Shown here in pieces: positions 57,221 through 64,000 of a stretch of DNA of 64,000 bases (positions are counted from its first letter, which is position 1; the number at the start of each line of letters is the position of its first letter). The stretch is taken from NCBI RefSeq assembly GCF_000196015.1, contig NC_007973.1:62001-126000 (forward strand). Direction: 5' to 3'. The notes under the pieces were generated by a model that ran no database searches, was not told the DNA's origin, and saw only the letters and a program-made list of their open reading frames with translations. The stretch is from Cupriavidus metallidurans CH34. GTDB taxonomy: Bacteria > Pseudomonadota > Gammaproteobacteria > Burkholderiales > Burkholderiaceae. Made by a program: the position numbers and the translations under genes.

Positions 57221-58009
57221 ATGCAATTCACCACGCTTACGGTTACCGCTGAACGCCACGTTGCGACGGTCACGCTCAATCGTCCCGACGTCCGCAACGC
57301 ATTCAACGAGACGGTCATCGCGGAACTGACCGGTGCGTTCCGTGCGCTTGGCGATACGCCCGACGTGCGCGCGATCGTGCTGGCGGGCAACGGCCCGGCC
57401 TTCTGCGCCGGCGCGGATCTGAACTGGATGAAGAAGATGGCCGGTTACTCGAATGACGAGAACCGGGCCGACGCGCTGACGCTGGCGCAGATGCTGCACA
57501 CGATCTGGTCCTGCCCGAAGCCCGTGATCGCGCGTGTGCACGGCGATACTTATGCCGGCGGCGTGGGGCTGGTGGCGGCATGCGATGTGGCGGTAGCGGC
57601 CGAGGGCGTGAACTTCTGCCTGTCCGAAGCGCGCCTGGGCCTGTTGCCGGCGACGATCAGCCCGTATGTGATTCGCGCGATGGGCGAGCAGGCCGCGCGC
57701 CGCTACTTCATCACCGCAGAGCGGTTCGATGCGGCGGAAGCGCTGCGCATCGGCTTCGTCCATGCCACGGTGCCGGCGGCGGGGCTCGACGCCAAGGTGG
57801 CCGAACTGGCCGCGACGCTGGTCGGCAACAGCCCGAATGCCGTGCGCGAAAGCAAGCGGCTGGTGCAGGACGTGGCCGGCCGCGCCATCGACAAGGACCT
57901 GCTGACCGATACCGCGGACCGGATCGCCGTCATCCGCGCGTCAGAGGAGGGCCGCGAAGGCGTGCGTTCGTTCCTGGAAAAGCGCGCGCCTGCCTGGAAG
58001 CCGCAGTAA
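57221..58009 (+). CDS. liuC: Enoyl-CoA hydratase, methylglutaconyl-CoA hydratase-like
   Basis: A 262-residue crotonase-family enzyme whose GPAFCAGADLNWMKKM segment and following sequence resemble LiuC, which hydrates 3-methylglutaconyl-CoA in leucine degradation. The oxyanion hole lies in CAGAD and in HGDTYAGGVGL. A GGAGGAG ribosome site precedes the ATG. It is the last gene of the acyl-CoA run. The carboxylase genes liuB and liuD that normally flank it are not here. Confidence 0.82.
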   Translation: MQFTTLTVTAERHVATVTLNRPDVRNAFNETVIAELTGAFRALGDTPDVRAIVLAGNGPAFCAGADLNWMKKMAGYSNDENRADALTLAQMLHTIWSCPKPVIARVHGDTYAGGVGLVAACDVAVAAEGVNFCLSEARLGLLPATISPYVIRAMGEQAARRYFITAERFDAAEALRIGFVHATVPAAGLDAKVAELAATLVGNSPNAVRESKRLVQDVAGRAIDKDLLTDTADRIAVIRASEEGREGVRSFLEKRAPAWKPQ

Positions 58010-58026
58010 CGGCAATCGGGCGCCAG

Positions 58027-58079
58027 CCCTCTCGCGCCCGCGGGAGGGTGCGACCCCGCCACATCGAGAGATTTTTTTT
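58027..58079 (+). terminator. Possible terminator after liuC
   Basis: CCCTCTCGCG (58027-58036) and CGCGGGAGGG (58039-58048) form a hairpin with one G-T pair, and a run of eight T follows at 58072-58079. The 23-base gap between stem and T-run is not canonical, so confidence is low. Confidence 0.35.
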
Positions 58080-58090
58080 GTAGTGCGTTA

Positions 58091-58105
58091 GCCGATGTTA
58101 TCGGC
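58091..58105. promoter_or_regulatory. Inverted repeat upstream of bioA, candidate operator
   Basis: GCCGAT and ATCGGC are exact complements separated by GTT (58091-58105), 183 bases before the bioA start. Because BirA here cannot bind DNA, another regulator must control biotin synthesis; this site is one candidate. Inference only. Confidence 0.35.
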
Positions 58106-58288
58106 GCGTAGCAGGTAGCAGGGCGAAGTGCACGGCACTGCGGGCGGCAAGATCGTCCAACGTCTGTGAAATTGCACTCAACTGGCTGAGTGCGGCCGGT
58201 TTGCCAATCCGGCGGGGACCTTTCTACCATGAGCTTCCCACATCCGGCCGCGCGCGATGCGCGGGCGGACACTCATAGGAGAGTCCCT

Positions 58289-59695
58289 TTGACACATCCT
58301 GTCCTCGATTCCGGAGGCGGTGACACGTCGCTCGCGGCACGCAGCCAGCGCGCCGTGTGGCATCCGTGCACGCGCCTGCGTCCCGACGCCAGCGCCAACG
58401 AGCCGCCGCTCGCCATTGTGCGTGGCGAAGGGCCCTGGTTGATCGACGCTGGCGACAAGCGCTACTTCGATGCCATCAGCTCCTGGTGGGTCAATCTGTT
58501 CGGCCATGCCAACCCGGCCATCAACGCCGCCATCGGCGAACAACTGCAGACACTGGAACACGTGATGCTGGCCGGCTGCACGCACGCACCGGCCGTGGAA
58601 CTGGCCGAGCGGCTGACGGCGCTTACCGGTGGCGCGCTCGGCAACGCGTTCTATGCGTCCGATGGTGCCTCTGCCGTCGAGATCGCGCTCAAGATGAGCT
58701 TCCACTACTGGCGCAACACCGGCCTCACGGCCAAGCGCGAGTTCATCTGCCTGCGCCATGGCTATCACGGCGAAACCGTGGGTGCACTGGCCGTGACCGA
58801 CGTGGAGATCTTCCGCGATGCCTACGATCCGCTGACGCGCCGCGCCCACGTGGTGATGTCTCCCGATGCACGCCAGGCCGCGCGTAGCGAATCCGCCGCC
58901 GATGTGGCCACCCGGGCGCTGGCTGAACTCGAAGCACTGCTGCGCGAGCGTGCCGGCCAGATCGCGGCGCTGATCGTCGAGCCGCTGGTGCAGGGCGCGG
59001 CCGGCATGGCGATGTACGACCCGTCGTATCTCGAAGGCGCGCGCGCGTTGTGCGATCGCTATCGCGTGCACCTGATCGCCGACGAGATCGCTGTGGGCTG
59101 TGGCCGCACCGGCACGTTCTTCGCCTGGGAGCAGGCACGCGGCGGCGACGCGGTGCCCGCACATGCCTGGCCGGACTTCCTGTGTCTGTCGAAGGGCATT
59201 ACCGGCGGCTACCTGCCGCTGTCGCTGGTGCTGTCGCGTCCCGAGATCCAGCGTGCGTTCGTGGCCGACGATATCGCGCGCAGCTTCCTGCATTCGCATT
59301 CGTACACGGGCAATCCGCTGGCCTGCCGGGCCGCGCTGGCCACGCTGGACCTGTTCGAATCCGAAGATGTGCTCGCCCGCAACCGCGAGCGCGCGCAATG
59401 GCTTGGCACGGCGATGGCCGGTATTGCCGCCGACCCGCGCGTCAGCCACGTGCGCCAGCGCGGCATGATCTGGGCCGCCGACATCGACCCGCAGGCAGCG
59501 GGGGCGAACTTTGCCGGACGCTTCCATCTGGCCGCGCGCGAACGCGGCGTGCTGGCGCGCCCGATCGGGCACACGCTCTACGTGATGCCGCCGTATGTTT
59601 TCGATGCCGAGCTGGCCAACTGGCTCGGTGAACAATTGCTGGACACGCTGCAGGCAGTGCTCGATCCGGCGGAGGAGGCACGCCATGCTGCTTGA
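58289..59695 (+). CDS. bioA: Adenosylmethionine-8-amino-7-oxononanoate aminotransferase
   Basis: BioA makes 7,8-diaminopelargonate in biotin synthesis, using AdoMet as amino donor and PLP. The protein shows [10 protein letters not shown] and [13 protein letters not shown] near the N-terminus, [13 protein letters not shown], and the PLP Lys in [12 protein letters not shown]. The chosen TTG start at 58289 has an AGGAGAG ribosome site five bases before it and gives 468 residues. An ATG at 58229 would add 20 residues but has a weaker site. It overlaps bioF by 11 bases. Confidence 0.93.
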   Translation: MTHPVLDSGGGDTSLAARSQRAVWHPCTRLRPDASANEPPLAIVRGEGPWLIDAGDKRYFDAISSWWVNLFGHANPAINAAIGEQLQTLEHVMLAGCTHAPAVELAERLTALTGGALGNAFYASDGASAVEIALKMSFHYWRNTGLTAKREFICLRHGYHGETVGALAVTDVEIFRDAYDPLTRRAHVVMSPDARQAARSESAADVATRALAELEALLRERAGQIAALIVEPLVQGAAGMAMYDPSYLEGARALCDRYRVHLIADEIAVGCGRTGTFFAWEQARGGDAVPAHAWPDFLCLSKGITGGYLPLSLVLSRPEIQRAFVADDIARSFLHSHSYTGNPLACRAALATLDLFESEDVLARNRERAQWLGTAMAGIAADPRVSHVRQRGMIWAADIDPQAAGANFAGRFHLAARERGVLARPIGHTLYVMPPYVFDAELANWLGEQLLDTLQAVLDPAEEARHAA

Positions 59696-60905
59696 TCACC
59701 TGAAACGCGCGGCCGCGGAACGCGATGCCCAGTCGCTGACGCGCCGTCGCCGCATTGCTCACACGGCCTGCGCGCCGCACCAGTCGGTGGGCGGGATCGA
59801 CGCCACGCCCACGCCGCTGCTCACGTTCTGCAGCAACGACTACCTGGGCCTGGCCAATCACGGCTCGATCGCGCACGCGCTGGCCGAAGGCGCGCATCGC
59901 TACGGTGCGGGCAGCGGGGCATCGCACCTGGTCAGCGGACATTCGCTGGCGCATGCGCAGCTCGAGCGTGAACTGGCGCGCTGGCTGGCACCTTACATCC
60001 CACAGGCGCAGGCGCTGTATTTCTGCACTGGCTACATGGCAAACCTGGCGGTGCTGACGTCGCTCGGCGCGACTGGTGCGACGCTGTTCTGCGAATCGCT
60101 CAACCATGCCTCGCTGATCGACGGCGCGCGTCTGGCGCGTGCCGATGTCCAGCGCTACCCTCATGGTGATGCAGGGGCGCTTGACGCGCTGCTGGCGGCC
60201 AGCACGACCGCGCTGAAGCTGATCGTGACCGATAGCGTCTTCAGCATGGATGGCGATATCGCACCGCTGGCGGCGCTGCTGGAAGTCGCCGAACGCCACG
60301 ATGCATGGATCATCGTCGACGACGCGCACGGCTTTGGCGTGCTCGGCGAGAACGGCCATGGTGTGCTCGAACACCTGGGCCTGCGTTCAGAGCGGCTGAT
60401 CTACATCGGCACGCTCGGCAAGGCCGCTGGCGTGGCGGGCGCGTTCGTCGCGGCGCACGAGACGATCGTCGAACACCTGATCAACACGGCGCGCCCGTAC
60501 ATCTACACCACGGCAGCACCGCCGGCGGTTGCCCACGCGCTGCTGACGAGTCTGGAAATCATCGCTGGCGAGGAGGGGCGCTCCCGCCGGGCGCATCTGA
60601 CCGGGCTGATCGCGCAACTGCGCGCGGGGCTCGCGGTGCTGGCTGCCCAGGCCGGGTGGTCGCTCGGTGAGAGCGAGACCGCCATCCAGCCGCTGATCGT
60701 TGGCGACAATGCCGCCGCGCTGGCGCTGTCGGCCGCCCTCGAAGCCGAAGGCATTCGCGTTGGGGCGATTCGCCCGCCGACGGTGCCTGCCGGTACCGCG
60801 CGGCTGCGCATCACGCTGTCGGCATCGCACTCTGCAGCCGACGTGGCGCGACTGCTGGAGACCATCGCGCGCGCCGCGCCCCAACTGCACAAGGAGGCTG
60901 CATGA
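59685..60905 (+). CDS. bioF: 8-amino-7-oxononanoate synthase
   Basis: BioF condenses pimeloyl thioester with alanine. The 406-residue PLP enzyme shows [11 protein letters not shown], the [11 protein letters not shown] segment, [13 protein letters not shown], the [11 protein letters not shown] motif and the PLP Lys in [22 protein letters not shown] ribosome site lies inside the end of bioA, and the ATG at 59685 overlaps it by 11 bases. bioD follows with a four-base overlap. Confidence 0.94.
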   Translation: MLLDHLKRAAAERDAQSLTRRRRIAHTACAPHQSVGGIDATPTPLLTFCSNDYLGLANHGSIAHALAEGAHRYGAGSGASHLVSGHSLAHAQLERELARWLAPYIPQAQALYFCTGYMANLAVLTSLGATGATLFCESLNHASLIDGARLARADVQRYPHGDAGALDALLAASTTALKLIVTDSVFSMDGDIAPLAALLEVAERHDAWIIVDDAHGFGVLGENGHGVLEHLGLRSERLIYIGTLGKAAGVAGAFVAAHETIVEHLINTARPYIYTTAAPPAVAHALLTSLEIIAGEEGRSRRAHLTGLIAQLRAGLAVLAAQAGWSLGESETAIQPLIVGDNAAALALSAALEAEGIRVGAIRPPTVPAGTARLRITLSASHSAADVARLLETIARAAPQLHKEAA

Positions 60906-61666
60906 CCGGCATCGCCGACCGGCCAGAGCGCTTCGCCTGCTTCATCACCGGTACCGATACCGGCGTGGGCAAGACGCATGCGACCGCCACGCTGCTGCAC
61001 GCGCTGCATGGCGCGGGTTACAGCACGGTGGGCATGAAGCCTATCGCCGCGGGCGGAGAATGGCTCGACGACCAGTGGCAGAACGACGACGTCGATCAGC
61101 TTCGCGCGGCCGGCTCCGTGATCGTGCCGCAGGAAAAGATGTGCCCGTTCTTCTTTCGCACGCCGGTATCGCCGCATCTGGCCGCCGCGCTCGAAGGCGC
61201 GCGCATTACGCCCGAGCCGATTCGCGATGCATTCGAATCGTTGCGTCAGCGCGCCGAGGCCGTGGTGGTCGAAGGTGTGGGTGGCTTCATCGTGCCGCTC
61301 GACATGGGCGCCGCGCGCTGGAACACGGCGGACCTGGCCGTAATGCTCGACCTGCCGGTGATCATGGTGGTCGGTATCCGCCTGGGTTGCCTCAGTCACG
61401 CCATGCTGACCGCCGAAGCGATTCGCGCACGCGGCCTCAGGCTGGCTGGCTGGATCGCCAACCGTATCGACCCCGACATGCTGCTGCCAAGCGAGAACAT
61501 CGTCACGCTGCAGGATGCGCTGGGCGCGCTTGACGCACCGCTGCTGGGCGAACTGCCGTGGCAGGTCGCGCCCGCCGTGGCAGCCCAGTACCTCGACCTC
61601 GCGCCGCTGCTGTCGGCCGCGCCGTCCGTTGTCCCCCATCACAGTGCCGCGACGCATCGCGCGTGA
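60902..61666 (+). CDS. bioD: Dethiobiotin synthetase
   Basis: BioD carboxylates diaminopelargonate to dethiobiotin with ATP and CO2. The 254-residue protein has the P-loop [19 protein letters not shown] and the substrate-binding KPIAAGG and [12 protein letters not shown] segments. It overlaps bioF by four bases (ATGA) and lies 40 bases before bioB. Confidence 0.94.
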   Translation: MTGIADRPERFACFITGTDTGVGKTHATATLLHALHGAGYSTVGMKPIAAGGEWLDDQWQNDDVDQLRAAGSVIVPQEKMCPFFFRTPVSPHLAAALEGARITPEPIRDAFESLRQRAEAVVVEGVGGFIVPLDMGAARWNTADLAVMLDLPVIMVVGIRLGCLSHAMLTAEAIRARGLRLAGWIANRIDPDMLLPSENIVTLQDALGALDAPLLGELPWQVAPAVAAQYLDLAPLLSAAPSVVPHHSAATHRA

Positions 61667-61706
61667 AGTGGCCAAACCGAATCCACTACCGAACCCCATA
61701 CCGATC

Positions 61707-62744
61707 ATGACGCAACAAGCCAACCAGACCGTCGCCACCATTTCCGCCGAAGCCCTGCGCCAGTCGGCCCGCAATATCGCGGCCGCCGCGCCGAAGGAGG
61801 GCGATGCATGGCGTGTCGACGATGTCGCCGCACTGTTCGCACTGCCGTTCAACGACCTGCTGTTCCGCGCCCAGCAAGTGCATCGCGAGCACTTCGATGC
61901 CAACACCGTGCAGCTTTCCACGCTGCTGTCGATCAAGACTGGTGGTTGCGAGGAGGACTGCGGCTACTGCCCGCAGAGCGCCCACCACGATGCGGGCGTG
62001 AAGGCTGAAAAGCTGATGGACCTTGAGGCCGTGCTCGACGCCGCCAAGGCGGCCAAGGCCAACGGCGCCACGCGCTTCTGCATGGGCGCGGCATGGCGCG
62101 AGCCGAAGGAACGCCACCTCGAGCCCGTGATCGACATGGTGCGCGAGGTCAAGGCGATGGGCCTGGAAACCTGCGTGACGCTGGGGATGCTCAAGGCCGA
62201 ACAGGCGCAGCGTCTGAAGGACGCGGGCCTCGACTACTACAACCACAACCTCGATACCTCGCCCGAGTTCTACGGCAAGATCATCACCACGCGCACGTAC
62301 CAGGATCGGCTGGACACCATCGGCCATGTGCGCGAAGCCGGCATCAACGTCTGCTGTGGCGGCATCGTCGGCATGGGCGAAGCCCGAGAGGCGCGTGCCG
62401 GCCTGATCGCGCAACTGGCCAATATGGACCCGTACCCGGAGTCGGTGCCCATCAACAACCTGGTACAGGTGGAAGGCACGCCGCTGGCGGGCACCGAGGC
62501 GCTGGACCCGTTCGAGTTTGTCCGCACGATCGCGGTGGCGCGTATCACGATGCCGCGCGCGATGGTGCGTCTGTCCGCTGGCCGCGAAGCCATGGATGAG
62601 GCGCTGCAGGCACTGTGCTTCATGGCCGGCGCGAACTCGATCTTCTACGGCGAGAAGCTGCTGACCACCGGCAATCCCCAGGCTGACCGCGACCGCGCGC
62701 TGCTGGCGCGTCTGGATATCCGCGCCGAGGGCTACGCGGGGTAA
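61707..62744 (+). CDS. bioB: Biotin synthase (radical SAM)
   Basis: BioB inserts sulfur into dethiobiotin. The 345-residue radical-SAM protein has the cluster motif [12 protein letters not shown], the conserved [12 protein letters not shown], and the Cys positions of the second cluster region ([20 protein letters not shown]). The ATG at 61707 starts the usual N-terminus; the open frame before it is antisense or out-of-frame to bioD. A strong hairpin follows at 62754. Confidence 0.95.
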   Translation: MTQQANQTVATISAEALRQSARNIAAAAPKEGDAWRVDDVAALFALPFNDLLFRAQQVHREHFDANTVQLSTLLSIKTGGCEEDCGYCPQSAHHDAGVKAEKLMDLEAVLDAAKAAKANGATRFCMGAAWREPKERHLEPVIDMVREVKAMGLETCVTLGMLKAEQAQRLKDAGLDYYNHNLDTSPEFYGKIITTRTYQDRLDTIGHVREAGINVCCGGIVGMGEAREARAGLIAQLANMDPYPESVPINNLVQVEGTPLAGTEALDPFEFVRTIAVARITMPRAMVRLSAGREAMDEALQALCFMAGANSIFYGEKLLTTGNPQADRDRALLARLDIRAEGYAG

Positions 62745-62753
62745 GCTGCCCTG

Positions 62754-62788
62754 GCACCTGTTTTCCACAACGTGGGAAACAGGTGCCT
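62754..62788. terminator. Long hairpin after bioB
   Basis: Bases 62754-62769 pair with 62773-62788 over 16 bp with a single G-T mismatch and a three-base loop. Little T follows, so it may terminate weakly or protect the bio mRNA 3' end. It lies 10 bases after the bioB stop. Confidence 0.6.
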
Positions 62789-62893
62789 CCCATCGATCCG
62801 CCATGCGGAACGCGCTTCCGCAATCCAACCGCTGGCCCGCGACCTCTGCCAAAATACTTCATCCCATCCCCCAAAAAGAAAACTGGAGTCGAG

Positions 62894-63835
62894 ATGAAGT
62901 TGCAGCTGTACGTGCCGGATGGCCGCTATGCCCCGTGGATCGATGGTTTCGCCGAAGTACTGCCGGAAGCGCAGTGCGTGACCTGGGAAGACAGCCAGGG
63001 CCAGTCCGTGGACTACGCAGTGGTGTGGCGTCCGCCGGTGGAAATGCTGCGCGGCCGTACCGATCTCAAGGCCATCTTCAATCTCGGCGCTGGTGTCGAC
63101 GGTATCCTGAAGCTGAATGCCCAGCATCCCGATGCCCTGCCGGCCGGCGTGCCGATCATCCGGCTCGATGACGCCGGCATGGCGGCCCAGATGGCCGAGT
63201 ACGTCACGGCCGCCGTGCTGCGTTACTTCCGCCGGCTCGATGTGTACGACGCGCAGGAACGCGCCGGCACGTGGAAATTCCAGAAACCGCATCGTCGTGC
63301 CGATTTCACGATCGGCGTGATGGGTGTTGGCACGCTCGGCGCCCATATCGCCCGCACGCTGGCTGGCTTCGGCTTCCCGGTGCGCGGATGGAGCCGCTCG
63401 CCGAAGACGGTGGACGGCGTGCAATCGTTCCACGGTGAAGACGGGCAGGCCGCCTTCCTCGATGGCTTGCGCGTGCTGGTCAACGTGCTGCCGCTGACGC
63501 CCGAGACCCAGGACATCATCGACACGGGCCTGCTGCATCGCCTGGCGCACGGCGCCTACCTGATCAACGTGGCGCGCGGCCAGCACCTCGTGGAAGAGGA
63601 TCTGCTCGCCGCCGTGCGTGAAGGACAGATCGCGGGTGCCACGCTTGACGTGTTCCGCACCGAGCCGCTGCCTGCCGATCATCCATACTGGCAGGAGCCG
63701 CGCATCACGATCACGCCGCACATCTCGGCGCTGACGCTGCGCGAGGACAGCATTGCGCAGATCGCCGGCAAGATCCGCCTGCTCGAGTCGGGCAAGCCGA
63801 TCGCCGGCGTGGTGGACCTGCAGCGCGGCTACTAG
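62894..63835 (+). CDS. ghrA: Glyoxylate/hydroxypyruvate reductase A
   Basis: A 313-residue D-2-hydroxyacid dehydrogenase of the GhrA type, reducing glyoxylate and hydroxypyruvate with NADPH. Seen are the nucleotide loop GVMGVGTLGAHIARTL, Arg in LINVARGQHLVEEDLL, Glu in VFRTEPLPADH and His in ITPHISALTL. The ATG at 62894 follows ACTGGAGTCGAG; the upstream frame overlaps the bioB hairpin. Probably co-transcribed with the next gene. Confidence 0.92.
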   Translation: MKLQLYVPDGRYAPWIDGFAEVLPEAQCVTWEDSQGQSVDYAVVWRPPVEMLRGRTDLKAIFNLGAGVDGILKLNAQHPDALPAGVPIIRLDDAGMAAQMAEYVTAAVLRYFRRLDVYDAQERAGTWKFQKPHRRADFTIGVMGVGTLGAHIARTLAGFGFPVRGWSRSPKTVDGVQSFHGEDGQAAFLDGLRVLVNVLPLTPETQDIIDTGLLHRLAHGAYLINVARGQHLVEEDLLAAVREGQIAGATLDVFRTEPLPADHPYWQEPRITITPHISALTLREDSIAQIAGKIRLLESGKPIAGVVDLQRGY

Positions 63836-63869
63836 ACCGCGACGCGCCCAGACAAAGGAGACACGATCC

Positions 63870-64000
63870 ATGAGCGAGAGCCCCACGCTTCCCGATGCCG
63901 CGCAACGCGTGGCCGATCTGTTGGTCGGCATCGGCCACGACCGCCCCGTGGTGATGCTGCCGGCCACCGGCAAGACCTCGGCGGAAGCGGCTGCCGGTCT
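63870..64000 (+). CDS. YbaK/EbsC-like protein, 3' truncated by the window end
   Basis: Only the first 43 codons are present (MSESPTLPDAAQRVADLLVG at the start, then MLPATGKTSAEAAAGL). The pattern resembles the beginning of YbaK/EbsC-type aminoacyl-tRNA deacylases, which clear mischarged tRNA. A strong AAAGGAG ribosome site precedes the ATG. With so little sequence the assignment is tentative. Confidence 0.6.
   Translation, partial: MSESPTLPDAAQRVADLLVGIGHDRPVVMLPATGKTSAEAAAG

Overview
The window looks like a stretch of the main chromosome of a high-GC betaproteobacterium of the Burkholderiaceae, most probably Cupriavidus or a close Ralstonia relative. This is inferred from gene content and order: mrdA-rodA, a methionine synthase split into two genes, a PhaM-type polyhydroxybutyrate granule protein, small betaproteobacterial families such as DUF3567 and DUF1840, and aceK beside a LiuR-regulated leucine gene. 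Almost every gene is an ordinary core or metabolic gene. I see no prophage, insertion sequence, CRISPR array, rRNA or tRNA.

Layout. 1-4626: cell-shape genes mrdA (5' truncated) and rodA, a DUF484 protein and xerC. 4623-6141: a GcvA-like LysR regulator divergent from a DUF2917 gene. 6280-8077: lipoate genes lipB and lipA. 8418-13339: a complete 5-oxoproline island (pxpB, pxpC, pxpA, the DUF969/DUF979 membrane pair, pcp). 13351-18324 (minus): an Mla/Pqi-type lipid ABC transporter with a STAS-MlaE permease, ATPase, MCE protein and PqiC-like lipoprotein, plus a VanZ-family protein. 18485-21009: birA, coaX and a SPOR-domain protein. 21133-25726 (minus): rfaE2, a ferritin-like di-iron protein, a patatin, phaM and an enoyl-CoA hydratase. 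26108-31013: an FAA hydrolase divergent from an IclR regulator, DUF3108, an enol-lactonase-like hydrolase, DUF3567 and a rhodanese. 31237-35080: split methionine synthase. 35386-40267: a small secreted protein, two response regulators, a CHASE3 histidine kinase, DUF1328, DUF883 and DUF1840. 40445-45648: argS, a SPOR protein, dsbA, an SDR and a cobalamin-binding-type protein. 45649-58009: a metallo-beta-lactamase-fold hydrolase, liuR, liuA, aceK, can, and a long acyl-CoA catabolism run ending in a LiuC-like hydratase. 58289-62744: bioAFDB. 62894-64000: ghrA and the start of a YbaK-like gene.

How the genes work together. The pxp island can release pyroglutamate from peptides (Pcp), probably import it (DUF969/DUF979), and open the ring to glutamate (PxpABC). 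The LiuR regulon is marked by two clear palindromic operators, one between the metallo-hydrolase and liuR, and one before liuA. The biotin operon makes the cofactor that BirA, about 40 kb away, attaches to carboxylases. That BirA lacks the N-terminal DNA-binding domain, so the bio operon must be controlled by something else.

The least explained signal is a family of four dispersed, imperfectly palindromic repeats of about 110-190 bp (21007-21124, 25900-26090, 36607-36718, 39536-39683). They occur in a short and a long form and three abut a gene's stop codon. Compensatory base differences between copies suggest that a folded RNA or DNA structure is being maintained.
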